From Dissophora ornata (Eukaryota > Mortierellomycota > Mortierellomycetes > Mortierellales > Mortierellaceae): DNA of 64,000 bases. Numbering within the stretch: position 1 is the first letter of the stretch; each line of letters opens with the position of its first letter. Below, piece after piece: positions 24,747 through 34,396 of the stretch. The stretch lies in the NCBI GenBank assembly GCA_025201705.1, contig MU616634.1:1-64000 (forward strand), written 5' to 3'. The notes beneath the pieces were generated by a model. It saw only the letters and a program-made list of their open reading frames with translations, was not told where the DNA came from and made no database searches. The translations under genes were made by a program, and so were the position numbers.

Positions 24747-26052
24747 GCCGATGAGATAGAGTTGCGACCGTTATCATAACTGCAAACTCATATGTCAAAT
24801 TGCAGAGATACTCCCAAAATGGTTACGGTGTTTTTTCAGCCTCAGCACCGGTGCAGGAATGCCAAATGAAAGACCGAATTCAAGTACAGGATAACGTGGC
24901 CATCTCGGTCCCCTTCAGCCGGTACGCTGATAACGAGAGAAATGAAAATCACGCAGAATACTGGAGATATGAAGACGAGAAGGTTAAACAGCCCGTGCAT
25001 CTTCACATGCTGCTCTCGACAAAGTCCGAGTCAGGCTCTGGTCAGTGCCCCAAGTTAAAGTTCCTCCTGTGTTGGTTCCTTGTGTCTCGTTTTTTTTTCT
25101 CTTGGGGCCTGGGTGTGAGAGCCCGTTGAAAGGAGGAATGACGGTCTATCCCGCCCAAATTATTATGGTAAAAGTCAGCTCCCGAAATATAACACTTCAG
25201 CAGCGGAGACAAGGCATTCCGACACGGACACAAATTACACACAACGTAAACTATACAAGTGATTCTAAGTTGGTGCAATAGGAAATAAAATAAATCAAAA
25301 AAATACGCTCTCATATCCTGGGATCTGAGCCATACAGCAGTCATGGGTTGGAGGAGTTTGAAACTGCCTCGCATTGTCTGCTCTTCAATATCGCTCTAGT
25401 CTCCTTTCTATGAGCAGGAATAAAGAGCGAGATGACGAGCGAGCACTGTTGGATGGGCTGGCGGAACAAGGAGATCGGTTGTCGGAGCGACGGGTCGCTA
25501 GTCGAGACCGTACCTCGGCAACGTAGATAGTACAGTTTTATTGTCTCTTAAAATGATGCACATTGAGAGCGCGAAAGAGAAACACCTGCCTGAAACCCCC
25601 GTCGGGATAGGAGAGCATAAAGAATTGGTGATGGCCACCCGACTGTGCATCGCATCATTGCTATTACATTCTCGCAGCAACTAGCCGAGCCTGAAATACA
25701 AAAAAAAAGTTACGTGAACAGAACGACTGCACGATTGTACTCGATTTGTCTTATTCTTGACCATGATACACTGCAGATAGCTGGTCGGGGGCACTTTAGT
25801 CTGCATTGGCCGCGGAGCACGACAACTTGAGAGTTGTCAGGAAACGCGAATTATGTATAACCTAAGCGAATCGTCCTGAGACTCCATGTCACTCGCCAAT
25901 ACCTGGGACAAAGGCAAACAGAGTGTTGATACAATCACGTTGCTGATACCACGAGGCTGCGGTGCGGTGGACATGCTCCAGCCCTCCTTCCAAAAACCTA
26001 AAATATTCCTGCAAGAGTACACGAGAGGCAGCTGCATTGTTAATATTTGAAG

Positions 26053-26130
26053 TTAAGCGAACTCGACTTAAGCTAAGAAAGTTAAGAAATTTAAGAAGGT
26101 TAAGAAGTGTGTTAAACTCTTAAGGTAAAC
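26053..26130. repeat. Array of TTAAG words at 9-15 bp spacing
   Basis: TTAAG begins at 26053, 26068, 26082, 26091, 26100 and 26120, with TTAAA at 26112. The central copies are separated by 9 bp (GTTAAGAAA TTTAAGAAG GTTAAGAAG). Intergenic; similar words cluster at about 31313-31388, 38245-38320, 48400-48416 and 54293-54390. Confidence 0.6.
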
Positions 26131-26830
26131 CGAAATAAGAGTTTTCCATTCAGTTGCTCCAGTTTAATGAGTTTGTGAGACATCGTCCTTGTTTATACGC
26201 CCAGTCAGTCGCTCTACAATAGAGCTTTGATTCTTAAACGAACATTAAACATGTTGTCGTTTGGTCCATGTCTTCCCTTCCACCCACTACTCTCAGAGGC
26301 CGCAATGCACACCTTGGACAAGCGTAAAATTCCGCAAATGCGCTATGCTGCTAAACGAGACTCTTCAGCGAGGAGTAATTACCATCCTCCATATCATCGC
26401 TTCCAGACTTCAACTCAATGGATGCAACCAGCGAGCAAAACGATGTAATCACACCCAAAATAAAATACCTTCCATTCAAAAATCAAACAAGCAAACAGAT
26501 ACGGAGACGAATGAATACAAATGCTCAACTCTGCCACGAGCGCAATTCCTCAAATTTCCAAGGACCTCCCCGTACTTAATTCCCTTCCTCCCAACCTCTC
26601 TTTTCCTTCCCGCTTCTCAGTCTTTTGTTCTCAACCTCTCGATAGCCTCCATCTCTCTCTCTAATCGATTCTCCACCTCAAGGCGAACGAACCCTGCAGC
26701 GATACACGTTACCACAAGCCATCCAAGCAAGATTTCTTTAAACTTTTTGTGCATCCGTGGACCCAAGAATTCCCTCCTTCGCTGGCCCAACTGATCTCCC
26801 GATTTTTTACCGTTACTCAAACCATCCATC

Positions 26831-28464
26831 ATGACGACCGCTATGTTCAAGACTGGAATGAACAGGAGTCTCCTCAATCGGGACTTTTTTCAGGTCATCC
26901 TCGACCGTGCCTATGGCTCCAACATAGCCCATACGAAGGCGTGGTCTGAGCAAGAGTTGGATTCATCGGCAAGCATTCTGAGCAACATCAGCTCTGCTGA
27001 TGCCGATGATGAGGACGACGACGACTTTTCCGGAGACAGCCCTTCATCATCATCGCTTTCATCATCAACAGCAGACAGTACGGTGCTGACATCAGATAAA
27101 GCAGCGGAACCTTGCCCGATGAACGATATGACAGGGCATTTCCTCTATAAGATCGAATATAGCGCTCCGCTTACCAACACAACCGCCTCATCACACCTAA
27201 TGGATTATCATACATCTAACGCTCAGTCATCTGGATCCCTCTCCATCTCGCAAACCAGCCGCTTGGAGCCGCACCCGCCCGCTGAGGGAGAACTCTGGGT
27301 TGTCATCAAGTCCAAGCCCATCGACACTGCCCTGATCGAGCTCACCAACATCATGGCACAACTGCAAGGAGGTGATATCGCAGAGGAATATGATCAGGTC
27401 AAGGATTTAACTGGGTTTCGCAACAGCCACATCCGAGAGATCGAACTGGCAGAACTGGCTTGGCAAGTCGGCGGTGCTATGGCGAGGATCTCCACCAAAG
27501 TCTACAATGTTCTTCGAAACGACTCTCAGCAGTTGTATGCGCTCTGCCTCGAATACCTGAACCCAGCCATGGGGAATATCACGCATATGAACAGTACAGA
27601 ACATGCGCTCACAACCTGGTCACCTGACGACATCCATCTGGCGCTGAGGGACCTGGCCTCGTTCCATGCACAGTTCTTGGGCCAAGAAGACAAGTTGCTG
27701 AATATGAGCTTCCTCGAGAACCCGACGCGGTCCCTGATGAAGGTGTTGAGGCCTGCGTACGAGGCCATTGTCAAAACTAACAGGAAGAACGAGCCGGAGC
27801 TGTTCACAGAGTTTGTGTCGCAGAGCATGCTCGACTATCTAGCTCATTCAGACGAGTACTGGGCCGTGCTCGAAAAAAGCCCGAGGACACTGGTAAACAT
27901 TAATGAAATAGCTCTCACCGTGCTCACGTCGATCACGCTTACAGTTTCCAATCGCAGGCTCTTGATACATCAATCTTCCATGCATCGATCACCTATTAGA
28001 TCCACGGTGACTTCAACACTCGTAACACTTGCCTTCGCCTAGACCCAACGACCGGCGCCCAAACTCTATGTGCATATGACTGGGAGTTGGCTTGCTGCCA
28101 CGTACCGCAAAGAGATGTGGTCGAGTTCCTCTCCTTTGTGCTCCCGCCAGGCTCAACTGAATGGCCACACTACATCGAGTACCATCGTTTGGCTCTCAAG
28201 GGGTCATTCGAAAGACAGCAGCCTGCTGACTTGCACTCAACACTACCATCAGTTAAGATTCCCTCGTCACGAGAGTATCTGGAGGTAGCTAAAATAGTAC
28301 TGATGGAGTTTGCATCGCTCCGCGTGGCTATAATTGGTGTATCGAACTCTTTCAAGCAAGTTGATTGGTTGCCACGCATTGTGCATTCTGTTGAAGAGCA
28401 GGTCAGGCGATTGGGTCCACTCCGTCGACCCCAAGACAGAGTCCTTCAAGAATCGAAGCTCTAA
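26831..28464 (+). CDS. Kinase-like (APH/choline-kinase fold) phosphotransferase
   Basis: Two exons, 26831-27892 and 28000-28464, joined in phase 0 by a 107-bp intron, giving 508 residues. The catalytic loop IHGDFNTRN begins the second exon (HGDxxxxN) and is followed by the metal-binding aspartate in CAYDWELA, the pattern of aminoglycoside phosphotransferase, choline-kinase and EcK-like families. The first about 50 residues (LLNRDFFQVILDRAYGSN) resemble other fungal members; then comes a Ser/Asp/Glu-rich insert (about residues 45-85, SSADADDEDDDDFSGD) that looks disordered. The nucleotide-binding Gly-rich loop is not obvious. The substrate is unknown; small-molecule phosphorylation is the inference. 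Start at 26831 is the first ATG after a CT-rich leader; a second ATG follows four codons later. Confidence 0.8.
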
Positions 28465-28687
28465 AGAAGAGCTGCACAACGATGTACAAAAATTATTACA
28501 CCAGATTACCTTTTGCATTCATGCCGACATCTAGGCACTAAAATCCTCCTCGCATTCAACAAAAATAAAAAGTTGTCCTTTCTTTCTTGTAAACGATATT
28601 GGGTTAGATGATGAAACTGTGATCGTGACATTAAAGGCCATAAAATTTTCTGCGAACTGCTGTCATGAAAGAACACAATCCCTCTCC

Positions 28688-28873
28688 ATGGCGCCACGCA
28701 AGAAAATCACTCTAGACACGGCCACATCTAAGAATATGCGGGCATTCTTTCAGGCCCCTGCCTCCACAGACGAAAACATGGAAGTAATGCAGACTGGGAA
28801 AGGTTTTGGAGAGCGACAATTCCACACTCTGCTCAGACAATATGGTGGAGAGCCATCCACAACAAGCTGGTAA
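28688..28873 (+). CDS. Possible small hypothetical protein or decayed fragment
   Basis: ATG at 28688 in the context ATGGCGCCACGCAAG opens 61 codons with a basic start (MAPRKKITLD). It ends at TAA at 28871. The following 300 bp carry other open frames in different phases, which could mean a decayed gene or unseen introns. No family recognised; kept only as a pointer. Confidence 0.2.
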   Translation: MAPRKKITLDTATSKNMRAFFQAPASTDENMEVMQTGKGFGERQFHTLLRQYGGEPSTTSW

Positions 28874-29245
28874 CAGCAGAGGTGATGCTTCAAATGGCAA
28901 CGCGCTCCCAGTCCTGCTTGCTGTCAATGCGGTTGGGCAACGGAAGACAAAGACCATACGCTCTTCTTATGTCCTACCAAGCGTCAGACCTGGGTTACCT
29001 ACCCCACGGACCTCGCTACCAAGTCTATCTGGAGCGACCGAGACCTCTGTGCTCCAATTCAGTGGACACGGCCGCGCATAACCTTAAAGCCCCAATACCA
29101 ACACCACCTTACAGAGTCTCAGCTGATCGCTTATGGCCTCCAAGGAATATGGCGAATGCATTACGCCTTTGTCCTTGACGACTGCACCATTCCAATCGAT
29201 AACATGTCCTAATCCATGCGGAGGATGGCTCTCCGTGCTAACACA

Positions 29246-29275
29246 CTTCGAGCACGCGACTGAAAAAAAAAATCG
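29246..29275 (+). repeat. 17-bp element plus A10, copy 1
   Basis: CTTCGAGCACGCGACTG followed by exactly ten A and then TCGC. The same 17 bases and ten A recur at 34365-34396, 5.1 kb away, both intergenic and in the same orientation. Confidence 0.75.
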
Positions 29276-29548
29276 CTCCCCCCTCAAATTAATTAGACAA
29301 GTTATTACACCCTTTATTTCACCGCCTCGGTTTGGATAAGAAAGAACACAATCACACAACAATGAAGGTGAAGAATACGATATAAAGGTTACAGTATTGG
29401 CGAGGACAATGGTAAAGAATAAAATCATCTATGCGAGATAAAAACCGAAGCGTAAGAGAATAGAGATGTATGCTTGAAAAATGTGGTTTTATTTATGCGT
29501 GGGTATTCAAGTATTGTTCATATTCATCATTACTATTTGCATTATTAT

Positions 29549-30898
29549 TTACTCCTTGAGGATGGTCTCGATGACAAAGCGACGGTAAAAGTATGTGCGG
29601 TCCTTGGCGGTTGCGGCATCTGCAAGCTCGACTTCTGAGCGGATCAGATGCTTGAGCTCCTCTGGCCTTTCTCTTGGGACAAACAAGTTCCAGTAACAGA
29701 TACGAGCGTCCTTGGTGCCCTTGTTGTGGATCGCAGTCAGGAACGTCTTGTACAGATCCTCGCCCATCCATTCAAAGATATCTGACAAGTTGTATCCGTC
29801 AAAGTGGCCGCTCTCCTCTGACTCGAGGTACTTCAAGACGTCAGCGCGCACAAGCTTGACTCGATCAACTCTTGAGCGGATAGTCTCATAGTTCTCCTTG
29901 ACCAGATAATCAGGGAGTCCGTTATTACCGCTCTGCTGGCCCGTGAAGACGTACTCCGCATAGTAGTTGTCCCAGATTGGGATATTGCGCACACCATTGC
30001 TGATCTTTCCAAGCAAGAAGGCGCCGACGTCTAAGCGGACGTGTTCAAAGAACTTGGGGTCGCGACCGAGATGGCCGAGAGACATCTGACCGAAGAATGT
30101 GCGGGCACCAGCTCTCCACATCCAGGTGTTCCAAACCGAGTCAAAGTACTTAATCTGCTTAGCCTGATCCTTGCTGTCGAGAAGCGTGCGAGTTGTGGAC
30201 TTGTAATGGGAAAAGGGGAGGATGTACTTGCGGTACAGGCCAAAGAACTTCTCGAGTCGGCCAATGTGAATGATCTTGTTTTGGATCAGATCGAGGTGCT
30301 CATCCCAGTAGGTACGGTACTCCTCGTTCGTAAGTGCAGAGCGGACCTTCTCCTGGTAAAGGGCAACACGGCCCTCAGCACCAATGTCGTGACCATCGAA
30401 CTCAAATCCGAGAAGTTGCGTGAATTCCTCGTACTCCAAAGTCTTGTAGGCAGCGATCTTCAATGCGCACAAGGCCAGTTGTGCAGGACTGAAATCTGTT
30501 TTTGATTTTATAAATACAAAGTGTTAGCAAAATGAGCTATCAATAAGTACTCGATGACTGTAAAATCGTTCCTCATCTCTGGTCTTACCGATCGCGACAA
30601 CTTCACGGACATCGTCGAGCAAGAGCGCAAAGACATTGTCGCCGGCAGAAGCAATGCTTAGGACACGGCTTTGGGGTTTCAAACGAAGTCCTTGACGGAG
30701 AAGACGAGTGTCCTCCCAGACCTGAGAATATCTGATCTTCGAAAAATCGACTGTTGCCTCGACAGTTGTACCCTTGCCAGATGTAACGGCCTTGCGGCCG
30801 AGAGACTCGTGGTAGAGTTGAACAAGCGAGGAGAAGATGCGAATGTGAAGAGGGAGCGCTGCAGGAGCGACAGCTGTAGTCGTTGTTGCTGAGGCCAT
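29549..30898 (-). CDS. BtaA-like 3-amino-3-carboxypropyl transferase (DUF3419)
   Basis: Two exons, 30898-30589 and 30495-29549, join in phase 1 to 418 residues. The family transfers the aminocarboxypropyl group of S-adenosylmethionine to diacylglycerol, the first step of betaine lipid (DGTS) synthesis. Seen: SQVWEDTRLLRQGL, the SAM site LSIASAGDNVFALL, DFSPAQLALCALK after the intron, and NLSDIFEWMGED near the end, all typical of DUF3419. Fungal BTA1 proteins often fuse this domain to a BtaB N-methyltransferase; here the protein ends with the BtaA part and no methyltransferase follows in the window. No signal peptide; association with internal membranes is presumed. Start MASATTTTAVAPAALPL at 30898. 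Confidence 0.85.
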
Positions 30899-32116
30899 TT
30901 GTGTTGATGTGTTGTATGTGTCTTAGTTGAGTTCTGGGATTTGTTAGTTCGTCTTGGGTCTTGGTGTTCTTGAATGGTGGTGTGAAATGAAAAAGAGAGG
31001 GAAAGCTCGTCAAATTGCGTCCTTTTAATGGGCAGTCATCGACCATGCAATAAGGCGACTTCTCATGACGGTATGAACAAAACGATAATACAAGGTTTGC
31101 TGTTTATGATTGCCCGCCCTCCCTCACATGCGTTTGCTTGGCTTGCTCGTGGTCAGTGGCCTTGAACGGAGCAGAGGATAAAAGCGAAGGAAAATTTATA
31201 GTATGGAATCGGCACTGCAACAGTACGCTTTTGCCTTGAACAATGGTCGCTGAGGGCATTGAGTGGTTGGACAGGCCATGCTTGATGAAGATGAGCAATA
31301 AACGGACTCGCAACTTAACGGGGATGTGTTAACTTACTGCCGATAAGGGAATTCAGCTTAAGTTAAGGTAGAACTCTATTGCTTAACATATTTGATTATT
31401 GATGTGTCCGTGTGTTTTCTATTGGTTTTATTTACAAAGAGCATTTAGATGGGATGCAATATCAATGGTTACAACAATACAGAAACATCTAAATAAACAA
31501 GAGAAGGTTGGCACGAGCACGATCATGTATCGAATTAATCAATTTCAGGAATATTCAACCAAACACAAGGAACTCGCTCCAGTCCATCCTCCGCAGCATG
31601 ACCTTAGATTAACAGCAGTATGTACCGACGTTGGGGTAGAGGTTATGCCTGGCCTCTCTGTCGGCCGGCGTTCTTTGTTTCTTTCCTTACACCTCCCTCC
31701 TGTTTTTCCCCATCCCATTTTGTTACTTGCTGCTATTTAGCCATTACTATCTGCAGCATCGGCATATTTTTCTTCCAAAAGCATCATTCCTTTTTTTGGT
31801 TTTCACAAAACCACCGCCACAGACACTGCCTATACATCATTAATGACCTCACCCCTCAGACTAGAGCCAGCATCGCCCATCACTTTTAACCCCTACTTTC
31901 TGCTTCCAATCCAAATCCCATCTTCGACATTCATCAGTGTCAATTTTCTACGACCAAACCAGCTCAGAGATAGGCGCCAGCGCAACTCAACCTTTACGAC
32001 CCTTCACTCATCCCCACTTCACCCCTCTTATCGCTCGCAGGATATCGCCCATTTGGCAAACGTAGTCATCTATCGTTCTCGCAACCAAACACAAATACAA
32101 ACATTCAATAACGATC
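30899..32116. other. Divergent intergenic region, 1.2 kb
   Basis: Separates the divergent BtaA-like and GNAT-like genes. The only notable sequence is a cluster of TTAAC/TTAAG words (CTTAACGGGG, GTTAACTT, CTTAAGTTAAGG) at about 31313-31388. C-rich leader DNA precedes the GNAT-like start. No frame resembles a known protein. Confidence 0.5.
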
Positions 32117-33610
32117 ATGTTGACCAACCTCGGACTCACCATCAATGAACAGCGGGAGCGCATAGTCGTTCCCCTGCCCATGTCGGCAGTCTACAACAAG
32201 GAACAGTTCATCTCACAGTTCATTTCACTTCACCACGAAAGTACACAACCTACCCTGGTTCACCAGCTCTTGACCGCTGGGCTACCACACACGTATTCAG
32301 AATTCTGGATCCTCTATGACGATTACCATCGGCCCATCGCTTGTTGTGCAGCGAACACAGTTATGTCCGACATGTCTGTCGGTTATGTGGGTCTCTTTGA
32401 GGCCAAGAACCAGCAAGCAGGAGCTGCAGTCCTCGAAGCAGCGACAGAGTGGTTGAGACGTGGGGGTTTGCAGCAGTTCCAGCCCGTTCGACAAATCTTG
32501 GGACCAGTCAACCTGACGTCATGGCTTCAGTATCGATTGCGAGTCGACAACGAGCCACATCCCTCCATGTCGTTTGAGCCCAGACACCCAGAATTCTACC
32601 AGGCTTGCTTCGCGCAGGTAATTCAACACTTTATTTTGTGTTCAATGCTCAACTCCAAGTATGGAAATTCCATTTACTCACTGTTCTCATCGCATTTGCT
32701 GACATAGGCTGGCTTCGTCAAAGCCGCAGACTACTATACAACCATCTTCGACATCGACAGGTTCCTCGATGGTTATGAAAACTATACTTGCAATCAGCCT
32801 TTTGAATCGATCGGACTTGCGATGCAGCCTTGGAACACATTGGACTTCCCAGCATCGCTGTCCCCCGAGCACCACCCCGACTTGACACCTCAAGACAACG
32901 TTGCTAAGCGTGTCTATAACCTCACCGTCGAGATGTTTCGAGGCAAAGAGCTCTTTGACGATACGCTCTCCCGTGAGCATCATCGCCATATCGTCTTGAA
33001 CGATATGATTTCCCGACCCGAGGTCGACAATGCTTCGATGATGGATCTGTCCTCGATGGTGGTCGATACTGTCACGGGCGAGGATGTTGGATACCTCGGC
33101 TGCTGGATCGAGAACGACGATACATTGGTCTTGAAGACAATCGGTTTCCTGTCAAAGGTCAGGAAGAACAAAGCCTTCGCCATTGGCATCCGAGAAACCG
33201 TCAGACGAGCCAAGGACCACTGGGGTTGCACAAAAGTCGCATGTGCCCTCATGAACGACAGCACCGTACACATCTCAGAAAGGCCTGTTGGAAAGGGCGT
33301 GCGACATGTCTATCGCCTTTACGTCCATATGCCCGCTGCTACTGTGTCTCAAACCAATCAGGATCACCATGAGCAAGGAGTTGAAGAACACGTCCCCGAG
33401 ACTCCCTCTGGTCTGAGTCAACCTACCACGAAGGTAAAAACGACGCAGCCAACGATAAAGGTCTCCCCGACGGTCGCCATTGATGACGCGCAGATCCCGG
33501 AGCGTTTGCAGAAGAAGCAGAGTGAGATACGTTTGCAGATGTACTGGGAGCAACAACGCCTTAAGCATTTGGCACAACGCTCACGGGGCCGAGCAATGGC
33601 CCGCCTTTGA
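32117..33610 (+). CDS. GNAT-fold acetyltransferase-like protein
   Basis: Two exons, 32117-32617 and 32708-33610 (90-bp intron, phase 0), 467 residues. The segment VGYVGLFEAKNQQAGAAVLE followed by AATEWLRRGGLQQFQPVRQI, HPEFYQACFAQ and AGFVKAADYYTT has the layout of the bacterial GNAT-like group in which a PVGR/GFFGFFE strand, a helix (AWLRERG), GP-F and a Y(P)xLLxxAGF helix follow in order. A second similar half (VVDTVTGEDVGYLGCW, then RKNKAFAIGIRETV and NDSTVHI) suggests two GNAT-like folds in tandem. The last about 90 residues are low-complexity and basic (QPTTKVKTTQPTIKVSPT; QRSRGRAMARL). Function and acceptor are unknown. Confidence 0.7.
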
Positions 33611-34364
33611 GAACGGCGCGAGGGACAGCAGACATATCTCCCAATACTTCCCTGTACAAAACAGACTTTGCACGGCAACATCTTAATGACAATCTAATGA
33701 CTTTCATGACATTTACGCATCAAAAACATCAACAAAAACAATGGCATCCAATATCGTCGACTAAGCCATCCTTATCATTATCAACAAAAAAAAATAAACA
33801 AAAACTTTTTGACCCGATACGCCGGGATGGAATCTATTACAATGGCACTACTGCACTACTCCAATGAGGATAAAGAAAGCAAACACCAACTTGAACATAA
33901 ACCATGGATTCTGAACTCTGTTTTATGAAAGTTTGTGGGAGCGAAGCTTGGACGGTGTGGAGTATTTTTCATGACAAATAATTTTTCTCCAACCAGGCTT
34001 TGTTTGGCTGCAAGCCGAAATACATAAATAAACACACAGGAAACCGCGTGCGCGCGCAAAACAAGGGTTCGTAATAAGCTTCATCCTTCTCATTGTGTAC
34101 ACCCTTTTGCCCAGTTCTATTGCCGATCAACCCTACTTTTTGATGATGAGCTTTTTATTCCTCTTGTGAATGTTTAAACCACAAGATGGAGGCCTAGCTG
34201 AGATTCCGTGCTTCATTGTTGACTTTGCCCACAGCAAGAGTTGCACAGGTGAAAAAGCGCTTGTATTTGATTTTTGCTGTGTCGGAAATCTTTCGCTGGA
34301 AACACAGAGTAACGCTCCTTAAGCTGCCGCAGTTCATTCAAGCCAAAAAAAAATGTCGACGTCG

Positions 34365-34396
34365 CTTCGAGCACGCGACTGAAAAAAAAAACTCGC
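34365..34396 (+). repeat. 17-bp element plus A10, copy 2
   Basis: Identical in 17 bases and in the ten-A run to the copy at 29246, followed here by CTCGC instead of TCGC. Flanks otherwise differ. Confidence 0.75.

Larger units (their letters stand above)
24345..26830. other. 2.5-kb stretch without a confident gene
   Basis: No frame here matches a family I know. A reverse-strand open frame at 24501-24746 is noted separately. The stretch 26041-26130 has an array of TTAAG words. CT-rich DNA at about 26540-26670 leads into the kinase-like gene. Several A or T runs occur (25092, 25698). Confidence 0.5.
28465..29548. other. Intergenic stretch with small unassigned open frames
   Basis: Between convergent kinase-like and BtaA-like genes. 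A forward frame at 28688-28873 (MAPRKKITLDTATSKN...) has 61 codons and looks codon-like but matches nothing I know; forward frames at 28806-29081 and 28882-29178 overlap it and could be shifted continuations of a decayed gene. A 17-bp element followed by ten A lies at 29246-29272. Confidence 0.4.
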
